A stretch of 64,000 nt of DNA from Advenella mandrilli. Lineage in GTDB: Bacteria; Pseudomonadota; Gammaproteobacteria; Burkholderiales; Burkholderiaceae_B. Below the pieces are notes generated by a model that did no database searches, had not been told where the DNA came from, and was given only the letters and a program-made list of their open reading frames with translations. A program made the translations under genes and the position numbers. The number at the start of each line of letters is the position of its first letter. The stretch's first letter is position 1. Where the stretch lies: positions 1-64,000 of the forward strand of contig NZ_JAENGP010000003.1 of assembly GCF_016595155.1 (NCBI RefSeq), in the 5' to 3' direction. Shown piece by piece: positions 33,891-41,146 of this stretch.

Positions 33891-34571
33891 CTAGAGCTGG
33901 GGTGATCCATATGGAAGGTGTACTACGCGATCCACAAAAACACCGGGTGTCACCACGGACTCCGGGTCCAGTTCACCCAACTCTGCTGTGTGCTGGGTCT
34001 GGGCAATCGTTAGTTTGGCGGCCATCGCACAAACCGGATTGAAATTTCTGCCCGACTGTTTATAAGTCAGGTTCCCCCAGCGATCCGCCTGCCATGCCTC
34101 AATCAGCGCTACATCACCATGCAGGGCTTCTTCCAGCACATATTTGCGTCCATGATATTCACGCACTTCCTTGTTATTGCTTAACAGGGTATCCACACCG
34201 GTTGGCGTGAAAAAAGCGGGTATGCCGGCACCGGCGGCACGCATGCGCTCTGCCAGGGTTCCCTGTGGCACCAGCTCCAGTTCAATTTTTCCTGCTTTAT
34301 ACATATTTTCAAAAATGGTGGAGCCTGCAATCCTTGGAAAACTGCAAATCAAACGACGCACCCGACCAGCCTCTAGCAGACGGGCCAAACCAACCTTGCC
34401 ATAACCGGCATTATTCGCAACAACCGTCAGATCTTTTGCTCCCTGCTCAATCAAACCTTCAATAAGATGAACCGATTGACCAACCGCACCAAACCCGCCC
34501 AATAGGACAGTTGAACCATCCTGGACACCTTCCAGCGCTTCTGCTACTGAGTTAACAAACTTTGAAATCAT
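33891..34571 (-). CDS. 3-oxoacid CoA-transferase subunit A (PcaI/ScoA-like)
   Basis: The 226 residues match the alpha subunit: VQDGSTVLLGGFGAVGQSVHLIEGL, the NNAGYGKVGLARLLEAGRVRR segment (residues 53 to 73), and ELVPQGTLAERMRAAGAGIPAF with FTPTGVDT. AGGT is six bases before the ATG. It is the first gene of the operon running to 27797 and lies under duplicated operator site C. Subunit B begins ten bases after its stop codon. Confidence 0.93.
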   Translation of the reverse strand: MISKFVNSVAEALEGVQDGSTVLLGGFGAVGQSVHLIEGLIEQGAKDLTVVANNAGYGKVGLARLLEAGRVRRLICSFPRIAGSTIFENMYKAGKIELELVPQGTLAERMRAAGAGIPAFFTPTGVDTLLSNNKEVREYHGRKYVLEEALHGDVALIEAWQADRWGNLTYKQSGRNFNPVCAMAAKLTIAQTQHTAELGELDPESVVTPGVFVDRVVHLPYGSPQL

Positions 34572-34626
34572 AAATTACCTGATATTTTGATTTTCAAGGA
34601 CAGGCTGTACAAGCAACAAGCAAAAT

Positions 34627-34660
34627 GTTTGTATGCCAGACATTTGTCCGAATTATAAAT
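34627..34660 (-). promoter_or_regulatory. Duplicated operator overlapping a -10 box, site C
   Basis: Plus strand: GTTT-GTATGCC-AGAC, ATTT, GTCC-GAATTAT-AAAT. The half-sites are degenerate, but spacing and ATTT linker are identical to sites B and E. On the minus strand TATAAT occupies 34657-34652, 81 bases before the CoA-transferase A start. It is the weakest match of the five. Confidence 0.6.
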
Positions 34661-34720
34661 AAAAAAAATATAAAATTGATCTATGGTTTGTACTAATAGT
34701 ACAAACCACTTGATCTATCT

Positions 34721-35185
34721 TTAGTCAAATTTGGAAGACCGGGGGGCTGACCCTGTGAATCCTTCATTGACTGGACTATAAAAATAAAACGTTATTTTTC
34801 TGGATTTGAACTTCCAGACCCCGTTTTCCCTAACCATCACATCATCATAATGGCCTGCCGAGGTATAAGACACACCGTTAGAAATGGAAATATATTCCAT
34901 GGAAATACGGCCTGTGGCCGTATCGCCATCAATATTTACCGTGCCATTGGTACAAAAGTGCCAAAACTGTTCTGCCACTTTAGGCACATCCTGTGAGAAA
35001 AACGTCATGATTTCCTCATGGCCAGACACTTTGGACAACCCTTCAAAAACCCCGTCTTTGGTAAATAGGTTTACAAAGTCTTCCCATTGCATATCATCCA
35101 GCAAGTGGCAATACGTCGCCCTTAACCTGATAATCTCCAGCTCATCTTCCACTTTTTGCAAACGTTGTTCCAACGATAATGTCAT
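34721..35185 (-). CDS. SnoaL-like / nuclear transport factor 2-fold protein
   Basis: The 154 residues fit the SnoaL_4 pattern: an N-terminal helix (LEQRLQKVEDELEIIRLRATYCHLLDD), then WEDFVNLFTKDGVFEGL, GRISMEYISI, and the late VRENGVWKFKSRKITFYFYSP. Family members are small isomerases, dehydratases, or the beta subunit-like fold of dioxygenases; no companion alpha subunit is present. GAGGAAG precedes the ATG. It is the last gene of the operon from 37581, 14 bases after the Tat-type LivJ gene. It probably catalyses a ring or double-bond isomerisation or dehydration in the pathway. Confidence 0.85.
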   Translation of the reverse strand: MTLSLEQRLQKVEDELEIIRLRATYCHLLDDMQWEDFVNLFTKDGVFEGLSKVSGHEEIMTFFSQDVPKVAEQFWHFCTNGTVNIDGDTATGRISMEYISISNGVSYTSAGHYDDVMVRENGVWKFKSRKITFYFYSPVNEGFTGSAPRSSKFD

Positions 35186-35199
35186 TTCTTCCTCTCTAA

Positions 35200-36324
35200 T
35201 TAAGCAATTACTTTGGCAACACCTGATTCAACCCGGTTGATCTGGATTGGCATGATTGACGTTGCATTATCACTGAACTCAATATCACCCCCGGCAAATT
35301 GGAAACTGCGCACTTCACGCAATGCAGCCAGAAGCGTATCGCCATTAACCGGCTCGCCTTTTTTCTCAAGATGTTCAAGCAGATAAGCAAAAAGCAGGGT
35401 GCCGTTATAGTAATTCTGGGCATAGCTGGTTGGGTCAGATTTATATTTTTCACGCCATTCATTAATAAATCTGGCCGTCAGTTTATCGCTTAAGGTCAGG
35501 TCATTACGCTGGGTTGTAAAAATCAGCCCTTCCGCTTCTGGCAGGTTGGCCACTGAAGGCAGGCTGCCAATTGAATAGGTCATTAACAGCTGCTTCAGCC
35601 CGGCATCCCTGAGCTGCTTGATAATTTGCAGTTGCTGTGAACCGTAGCTCGCAAAATAAACGACTTCGGCATCGGTATTGCGAATTCTTGCCGCAATCGC
35701 GGAAAACTGCTCCATACCAGGCGGCACGCTATAAGAACCCACCAGCTCGCCATCAATTTTTGGCAGTTCCGCTTTCAATTGCTTTAATACCGCTGCCCCC
35801 AGGGGGTCATCAATATAAACCAGTGCTACTTTCTTTTTGCCCTGGGTTTTCAACCATTGAATGGCAGGTGGGATTTCCTGGTCAGCCAAAGGAATGATAT
35901 TCCAGAAATAAGGTGACAACTCACCCAGTTCCGGGCTAACCCCGCCGCCATTCATCATAATGACTTTCTGGCGGATACCAATAGGCGCCGCCGCTTTTGA
36001 AACACCGGTCACGCCAAGCAATACATATTGGGCATGATCCACGTTCACCAGACGCGACATCCCTACTGCCCCACCCTGAGGGGTTGCCAGACTGTCCTGT
36101 GCCTTCAGCTCAATAGGACGCGACAACCTGTTATCCTGTTTGATATGTTCCAGTGCCAGCGTCACACCATTCATAAACACGGCACCCAACTCTGCCACAG
36201 AACCCGACATAGGAAAGAGCGTACCCAAACGGTAGGCTTCTTTACTTTGTGCAAAAACATTAAAGGAAGGCGCAACGGCCAATGCAGCACCGGCTTTTAA
36301 AAGATCACGTCTGGTAATTGCCAT
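35200..36324 (-). CDS. Second Liv-type periplasmic ligand-binding protein, Tat-exported
   Basis: The 374-residue Peripla_BP_6 protein has a twin-arginine signal (MAITRRDLLKAGAALAVAP, ending VFAQ). The paralogue at 32041 has a Sec signal. The two share GTLFPMSG, DSLATPQGGAVGMSRL-type, GVSKAAAPIG and LSPYFWNIIPLADQE segments. AGGAG precedes the ATG. It lies in a different operon with no permeases, so it may share the livHMGF channel as an alternative receptor. Tat export implies folding, or ligand loading, in the cytoplasm before transport. Confidence 0.9.
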   Translation of the reverse strand: MAITRRDLLKAGAALAVAPSFNVFAQSKEAYRLGTLFPMSGSVAELGAVFMNGVTLALEHIKQDNRLSRPIELKAQDSLATPQGGAVGMSRLVNVDHAQYVLLGVTGVSKAAAPIGIRQKVIMMNGGGVSPELGELSPYFWNIIPLADQEIPPAIQWLKTQGKKKVALVYIDDPLGAAVLKQLKAELPKIDGELVGSYSVPPGMEQFSAIAARIRNTDAEVVYFASYGSQQLQIIKQLRDAGLKQLLMTYSIGSLPSVANLPEAEGLIFTTQRNDLTLSDKLTARFINEWREKYKSDPTSYAQNYYNGTLLFAYLLEHLEKKGEPVNGDTLLAALREVRSFQFAGGDIEFSDNATSIMPIQINRVESGVAKVIA

Positions 36325-36383
36325 TTTTTGTCTCCTGTCACTCTTCTATTGAAAGTGGATTGAATTTGATTTTTTATCGCTTT

Positions 36384-37268
36384 TTAAAATGGTGACGGCT
36401 CAAAGCTGAAACCATTTCCATCTCTTCTGATATACCCGCAATAAGGATCACCAAAATGCACGGGCAATATCAGTGAGTTGCTGTCAGCGGCTTTATTAAG
36501 AAATTCATAACGGGTATTGCGGGCCACATCCGGGTAAATGCAATAACCTGAATTGATTTCCGGCATCACGATCTGCATGGGGCTATGGAAAATATCACCA
36601 CTGAAAACTGCCTCTTCACCCTGTGAACGAATCCGGAAGGCAACTTGACCCGGACTGTGCCCGGCTGCGTCTTCCACCTGCAGGCAATCGGCAATTTCCA
36701 TGCCGGGCCGTATCATGACGGCCAGGCCTTCATTAACAACAGGCATGACACTATCGTGAAAAGATTCACCGAACACATCTATTTTTTCTTCTTTATTCTT
36801 ACCTTGCTCACAGAATTTGAAGTCCAGTTCGGGAATGTAATATTTTGCATTCGGAAAGGTCGGGGTCCAACGGTTATCGACCCAGCGCGTATTCCATCCC
36901 ACATGATCGGAATGCAAATGCGTTAACACCACATGCGTCACCTTCTCTGGTGGTGCACCGGCCGCTTCCAGCCACTCCAGAATCAGGTTATTCAGCATGT
37001 GCATGCGCGGAATATCCTGGCGATTCTTGAAGTTGCCCACGCCCGTATCCACCACGATAATATTGGAGCCGGCATGCACCACCCACAACTGGATGGTCAC
37101 AATCAGCTTGTTCATATGTGGAATCCAGTGATTGGGGGCCATCCAGCTTTCATTTTCTTCCAGGGCGTGCTGATCCATTTCAGGAAGCAGGAACCTGGGG
37201 TCATGTGAAGGAGCGGAATACTCCTGGATTCGGGTTACCCGTACATCACCAATTTGTTTGATTTGCAT
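36384..37268 (-). CDS. MBL-fold (metallo-beta-lactamase superfamily) hydrolase
   Basis: The 294 residues have the metal-binding HLHSDH at 117-122 (VLTHLHSDHVGWNT). Further ligands are in EDAAGHSPGQVAF and the late LPVHFGDP. DTGVGNF precedes the metal motif, as in lactonase-like and related members. AAGGATAG precedes the ATG. It lies between the muconolactone-isomerase-like gene and the Tat-type LivJ. A lactone- or thioester-hydrolysing role would suit the pathway, but the substrate cannot be read from sequence. Confidence 0.88.
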   Translation of the reverse strand: MQIKQIGDVRVTRIQEYSAPSHDPRFLLPEMDQHALEENESWMAPNHWIPHMNKLIVTIQLWVVHAGSNIIVVDTGVGNFKNRQDIPRMHMLNNLILEWLEAAGAPPEKVTHVVLTHLHSDHVGWNTRWVDNRWTPTFPNAKYYIPELDFKFCEQGKNKEEKIDVFGESFHDSVMPVVNEGLAVMIRPGMEIADCLQVEDAAGHSPGQVAFRIRSQGEEAVFSGDIFHSPMQIVMPEINSGYCIYPDVARNTRYEFLNKAADSNSLILPVHFGDPYCGYIRRDGNGFSFEPSPF

Positions 37269-37302
37269 TGTCTATCCTTGAGAATGGAATAATTTTTATT
37301 AT

Positions 37303-37581
37303 TTATTTGATGGAGCTGGGGTGTTTGGCCAAAGGCACTACCTTGATGGAAAAATACGGGAACATGGGTAACGATGACAGCAAGTCATGCAGCTCATCGT
37401 TACTTTCACAGTCAAAAATGGAAATATTGGCAGGACGGCCTGCAACACGCCATAAATGTACAAACTTGCCCGATTTCTGCATTTCAATGGCACGGTTTTT
37501 TTCTGCCTCACGCAGCTTTGCCAGCTCGGCCGGATCTATATCGGCAGGAACGTTTACATCCATCATTACGCAATAAAGCAT
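37303..37581 (-). CDS. Muconolactone-isomerase-like protein (CatC family)
   Basis: From the ATG at 37581 (AGGAG seven bases upstream; the longer frame would run into the promoter) it has 92 residues, close to CatC (about 96). MLYCVMMDVNVPADI, GKFVHLWRVAGRPANISIFD and LLSSLPMFPYFSIKVVPLAKHPS are all CatC-like. CatC isomerises muconolactone to 3-oxoadipate enol-lactone. No cycloisomerase (catB) or catechol dioxygenase is in the window, so this copy probably acts on an analogous lactone or enone. It is first in its operon, under operator site D. Confidence 0.9.
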   Translation of the reverse strand: MLYCVMMDVNVPADIDPAELAKLREAEKNRAIEMQKSGKFVHLWRVAGRPANISIFDCESNDELHDLLSSLPMFPYFSIKVVPLAKHPSSIK

Positions 37582-37613
37582 TTCATATCTCCTAGAAAAT
37601 TGGTATATAATTT

Positions 37614-37647
37614 GTTCGTTATGCAAACTTTTGTTTGTATTATAGAT
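37614..37647. promoter_or_regulatory. Duplicated operator in divergent promoter region, site D
   Basis: Plus strand: GTTC-GTTATGC-AAAC, TTTT, GTTT-GTATTAT-AGAT. Minus-strand TATAAT is at 37644-37639, 58 bases before the CatC-like ATG. The site also lies 118 bases upstream of the divergent cyclase gene at 37765 and may control both directions. Confidence 0.7.
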
Positions 37648-37764
37648 AAACCTCTTGTTTTGTCAATTATATTTTTCCCTTAATACACGAGAAATAAATA
37701 CCGCCATACAATGTTGTTTATCTGTATTTCACCAAGATGAAACTTGTCATAAAAGGAGACGACA

Positions 37765-38811
37765 ATGCGTTGGAAAAACAGGCCGGATGGTTCTAACTGG
37801 GGAGATTACGGGCCAGACGATCAACTGGGCAGACTGAATTTATTAACCGAGGAAGTAGTATTAAAGGCAGCGGCAGAAATAAAAACAGGAAAAACCTTTT
37901 GCCTGTCCCTGCCACTGGATTACCCGGGTGGCAATGTACTTAACCCCCGCCGTACCCCCCCACAACTGCAACCAACTGAACGGGAAGGCCATCCCTATTT
38001 CAACTTCCCCATGGCCATGCTGGTTCCCGGTGCGCATGATGTGCTTAGCGATGACAAGGTTACCCTTTGCCTGCAATACTCGTCGCAATGGGATAGCCTG
38101 AGCCATGTTGGCGCCCTTTTTGACGCTGATGGTGACGGTCACGCCGAACGGGTTTATTACAATGGTTTCAGGCCCAACCAGGATATCCAGGGCCCAGCCG
38201 ACTACGATGAGCGCAATAATTTTGCCCAAAGCGATACCGGCCTTAAGCACTCTTCTGCCAAAGCACTGGATATTGCCAATTTTGCCGTTAAAGGCATCCA
38301 GGGCCGGGGGGTTATGGTGGACTTGGCTGCCCACTATGGCCGTGAGCCTAAAATCATTGGCTATGATGACTTAATGCGGGTAATGGAAAAAGATAATGTG
38401 TTGATAGAACAAGGTGATATTCTTGTATTACACACGGAGTTTGCCCAATACTTGCTGGAAGCCGGTAAAAACCCGGACCCCCATACGGTACATAATATAT
38501 GCACCACTCTGAATGGGCAGGATGAAAAATTGCTGCAATGGATTACCGATTCTGGTATTGCCGCCATTGCGGCAGACAATTATGGTGTTGAGTACCCGGG
38601 AGGCTCTTTAACCGACCGGTGCTGCGCCCTGCTGCCATTGCACCATCACTGCATTTTCAAGCTGGGTATGCCTTTGGCCGAGTTATGGTACCTTAGCGAC
38701 CTTGCAAAATGGCTAAGGGAAAACAAACGCTCACGTTTTATGTTAACCGCCCCCCCATTAAGGCTGCCGGGCGCAGTCGGCTCACCCGTGACCCCTATTG
38801 CCACGGTTTAA
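37765..38811 (+). CDS. Cyclase-family (PF04199) metal-dependent hydrolase
   Basis: The 348 residues have the putative-cyclase/kynurenine-formamidase pattern: a metal-binding SQWDSLSHVGALFD segment around residues 111-124, GVMVDLAAHYG, ALLPLHHHC and the WLRENKRSRFMLTAPPLRLPG tail. AAGGAG is at seven bases. Known relatives hydrolyse amides or lactams such as N-formylkynurenine or isatin, or ring-containing esters. It is monocistronic, divergent from the CatC-like operon across operator site D. Ring opening by hydrolysis is the most natural role here, but is inference. Confidence 0.88.
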   Translation: MRWKNRPDGSNWGDYGPDDQLGRLNLLTEEVVLKAAAEIKTGKTFCLSLPLDYPGGNVLNPRRTPPQLQPTEREGHPYFNFPMAMLVPGAHDVLSDDKVTLCLQYSSQWDSLSHVGALFDADGDGHAERVYYNGFRPNQDIQGPADYDERNNFAQSDTGLKHSSAKALDIANFAVKGIQGRGVMVDLAAHYGREPKIIGYDDLMRVMEKDNVLIEQGDILVLHTEFAQYLLEAGKNPDPHTVHNICTTLNGQDEKLLQWITDSGIAAIAADNYGVEYPGGSLTDRCCALLPLHHHCIFKLGMPLAELWYLSDLAKWLRENKRSRFMLTAPPLRLPGAVGSPVTPIATV

Positions 38812-38821
38812 TGCCATAAAC

Positions 38822-38856
38822 AAGGTAATGGCGCGGCACGCCCGCCCCATTACCTT
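38822..38856. terminator. Shared hairpin between convergent cyclase and iclR genes
   Basis: AAGGTAATGG and CCATTACCTT form a perfect 10-bp stem with a 15-nt GC-rich loop between the two convergent genes, overlapping the iclR stop codon. Neither side has a long T-run, so termination strength is uncertain. Confidence 0.55.
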
Positions 38857-39620
38857 ATATTTGCCGAACCCAGCACCATACTGATTTTTCTGGCTGCATC
38901 AAAAAGCACGGGCAGGAATTTTTTCTCCATTTGGCTAAGGGAAGTTCTGGCGGACAGGGTTACCACGTTAATCGCCGCAATCGCTTTCTGGTCGCGATCC
39001 AGAATGGGAACGGAAATGGAGCGCACCCCTATTTCCAGGCCACCATCATTGATGGCAAAACCGTTTTTGCGAATTTCGGCAATTTTTCGCCTGAATTTTT
39101 CTCTATCTGTAATGGTATTATCGGTATATTCTTTAAGTTCGGTTTTTTCCAGCCAGCGCTCAAACTCGTCGTCACTCATGCCTGCCAGCAATACCATGCC
39201 CATTGAGGTTGTATGGGCCGGCAAACGCGTACCTACTTCAATACTGTTGGAATAAACCCGGTCTTTTTCCACACGGGCAACATATACAATTTCGTCATTG
39301 TCCAGCACTGCCATTGAAGATGATTCTCCGAGGGTATCGGTTACTTTCTGGATAATGGAATAAGCCGCTTCGCCCAAGCCAAAGGTGGAAAGGTAATCGC
39401 TACTGAATTTCAGCACCTTGGGCGTTAACCAGAAAAACTTGCCATCGGAAGCCACAAAACCCAAAGTACATAATGTCAGCAAAAACCTTCTTGCGGTACC
39501 CCTGGTAAGATCTGTTCTGGCAGCGACCTGGGTCAGGGTCATTTTCTGGTGCCCCTTTTCAAAACAGCCAAGTACGTTTAACCCTCTTGCCAGTGAGTTA
39601 ACAAAATCCGGCTCACTCAT
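38850..39620 (-). CDS. IclR-family transcriptional regulator (PcaR/PobR-like)
   Basis: The 256 residues begin FVNSLARGLNVLGCF, typical of the PcaR/PobR/CatR-type branch. The helix-turn-helix is TLTQVAARTDLTRGTARRFL (about residues 29-48). The effector domain contains VARVEKDRVYSNSIEVGTRLPAHTTSMG and ISVPILDRDQKAIAAINV. Unlike the paralogous pair at 2.9 and 10.2 kb, this one belongs to the beta-ketoadipate-regulator group. It is the only regulator inside the 18-40 kb block and the best candidate to bind the five duplicated GTTC-N7-GAAC sites. It has a poor Shine-Dalgarno sequence and no copy of that operator in its own upstream gap. Confidence 0.92.
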   Translation of the reverse strand: MSEPDFVNSLARGLNVLGCFEKGHQKMTLTQVAARTDLTRGTARRFLLTLCTLGFVASDGKFFWLTPKVLKFSSDYLSTFGLGEAAYSIIQKVTDTLGESSSMAVLDNDEIVYVARVEKDRVYSNSIEVGTRLPAHTTSMGMVLLAGMSDDEFERWLEKTELKEYTDNTITDREKFRRKIAEIRKNGFAINDGGLEIGVRSISVPILDRDQKAIAAINVVTLSARTSLSQMEKKFLPVLFDAARKISMVLGSANIR

Positions 39621-39767
39621 TTAAAATACCAATCCTGTAAAGTTATATAAATTACTGCTCCGCCCGTTTGAAACCAGGCAAGAGGCTGCTTTGCATCGCA
39701 CAAACAACAACACGAATAATACATGAGTGAATTATAAGAAATTTGAAACTGTCTGTATCACAATTAT

Positions 39768-40313
39768 TTATTCTTTCATTTTATACCACTGGGGGTAATA
39801 CTCTTGCACAATTGAACCTGAAACATCCAGCGCATGACAGCCATTGACCGATAAAGGCCTGGCTGCTGGGTCTACCGGTATATTCCCTACTGTGGTCTGG
39901 ATGGCAGCCGTTGCCATGGTACCAATTAGTTCGGTAATATGCGTACAGCCTTTGGTACCGCCAAACAATTCTGCCACCCGTGAACGGAAACCACCCTTGA
40001 TTTGCACGCCCTTCAATTTGGCATACTCAGGGGCAATCCTTTCACAGACGGGTGAATAAGGGGTAGAGTGCGACATAGCCTCTGCGTCCACAATAGTCAG
40101 GGAGTTATCAATCGTGATACGCAGGGTCATTTCATGAATGGGTTTGTTGGCCGGATGCACATGGCTAACCAGTTTATGGTCATGCGTTTTGACATCCTTG
40201 ATATAGCCTTCTATATCCCATAAGCCATCCTGTCTCTTGTAACCCTCTATCAGAATTTGTCTCGTATGCGTTTTTGTCCGCTCAACCTTGGGCTCTGAAA
40301 ATAATGCAGTCAT
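39768..40313 (-). CDS. DUF2889-family protein
   Basis: The 181 residues match DUF2889: KTHTRQILIEGYKRQDGLWDIEG (residues 14-36), HDHKLVSHVHPANKPIHEMTLRI, VDAEAMSHSTPYSPVCERI and GCTHITELIGTMATAA. The conserved Cys and His residues (CTH, HVH, CxxI) could bind metal or act catalytically. No reaction is known to me. It is alone on its transcript under operator site E, which places it in the same regulon as the thiolases and Liv transporter. That is the best functional clue available. Shine-Dalgarno is weak. Confidence 0.88.
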   Translation of the reverse strand: MTALFSEPKVERTKTHTRQILIEGYKRQDGLWDIEGYIKDVKTHDHKLVSHVHPANKPIHEMTLRITIDNSLTIVDAEAMSHSTPYSPVCERIAPEYAKLKGVQIKGGFRSRVAELFGGTKGCTHITELIGTMATAAIQTTVGNIPVDPAARPLSVNGCHALDVSGSIVQEYYPQWYKMKE

Positions 40314-40388
40314 ATGATTTTCTTTGGAATTAGGAAAAATAAAAATGTGATTCAGACATAGCGTATGTAATGTTAGCGCTTGCTATTT

Positions 40389-40422
40389 GTCCGAACAACA
40401 AACATTTGTTCGTATTATAAAA
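40389..40422 (-). promoter_or_regulatory. Duplicated operator overlapping a -10 box, site E
   Basis: Plus strand: GTCC-GAACAAC-AAAC, ATTT, GTTC-GTATTAT-AAAA. Minus-strand TATAAT is at 40419-40414, 101 bases before the DUF2889 start. Spacing and linker are the same as in sites B and C. Confidence 0.7.
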
Positions 40423-40508
40423 AATACACCCGTAATGTCAATACAAATCTACAATCTGCATTATTGCAAACCAACGAATACCAAATTTCATATAAAAACC
40501 ATAAGCAC

Positions 40509-40540
40509 AAAAAAAGGGGGACTTCTAAAGCCCCCCTTTT
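40509..40540 (-). terminator. Terminator of the macrodomain gene
   Basis: AAAAGGGGG pairs with CCCCCTTTT. On the minus strand seven or more Ts follow. It lies 15 bases after the macrodomain stop codon. Confidence 0.8.
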
Positions 40541-40554
40541 ACTTCTCCTGACAC

Positions 40555-41058
40555 TTACAGGCCTTCTTCCGCTGTTTCACCCTGACGGTAAGTTTCATAC
40601 ACAATGACCGGAATCTTCAGGTCAGCCAGGTGCTTTTCAACTAATGGCTTGACTTCCGACCACTCAAGTCCACCCACACCGGTTGCCAGGCGAGGAATTG
40701 CCAGGCTTTCAATGCCTTCGGACTCTACAAAACGCGCCAGTTCTTTCAGGGCACGGCTTACGTTTTCCGTACTAGCCTTGCCAGGACGTGCTGCCGGACC
40801 TTCTCCCTGCATATTCTGCGTTAGCAGGTTAACAATGCGACGCACGCTGCCGTCTTCGTTAACACCACCCCATGCCCAGATTTCTCCGGGTTTGAGCGGG
40901 TGCACATGCGTTGACTGGCGGTAGTCGCGAACCAGTGACGGCCAACATTCGCGCAGGCTGCGAGCCAGACCGGTATCAAAATGCTCTAGTGGCGCAATGC
41001 CATGAGCGATTAACTGTGCCTTGCTTAACAGAATGTCACCTTCAACTTCACGGATCAT
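40555..41058 (-). CDS. Macrodomain (ADP-ribose-binding) protein
   Basis: The 167-residue single macrodomain has IREVEGDILLSKAQLIAHGIAP at the start, then VNLLTQNMQG and SLAIPRLATGVGGLEWSEVKPLVE, the pyrophosphate-binding loop of Appr-1''-p-processing and DarG/TARG1-like proteins. Such proteins bind or hydrolyse ADP-ribose derivatives or remove ADP-ribose from macromolecules. AAGGAAC precedes the ATG. No DarT-type toxin is adjacent, so it is not an obvious toxin-antitoxin pair. It is divergent from the LuxR-type gene, with a palindrome in the 88-bp gap. Confidence 0.88.
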   Translation of the reverse strand: MIREVEGDILLSKAQLIAHGIAPLEHFDTGLARSLRECWPSLVRDYRQSTHVHPLKPGEIWAWGGVNEDGSVRRIVNLLTQNMQGEGPAARPGKASTENVSRALKELARFVESEGIESLAIPRLATGVGGLEWSEVKPLVEKHLADLKIPVIVYETYRQGETAEEGL

Positions 41059-41115
41059 AGATAGTTCCTTTTTTACTTCAGGTTATGGGGCTGATGCCTT
41101 GACCAACCCTTCACT

Positions 41116-41129
41116 ATCAGTGTACTGAT
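41116..41129. promoter_or_regulatory. Palindrome ATCAGT-GT-ACTGAT in divergent promoter region
   Basis: Two perfect 6-bp arms surround a 2-bp centre between the macrodomain gene and the LuxR-type gene. Position and size fit an operator for the adjacent HTH protein. Confidence 0.5.
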
Positions 41130-41146
41130 GAAGTTGTTTTTTATCT

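Noticed and set aside
34721-35185. SnoaL-like protein as the beta subunit of a ring-hydroxylating dioxygenase
   Set aside because: No Rieske alpha subunit or ferredoxin/reductase gene is present, and SnoaL_4 single-domain proteins usually stand alone.
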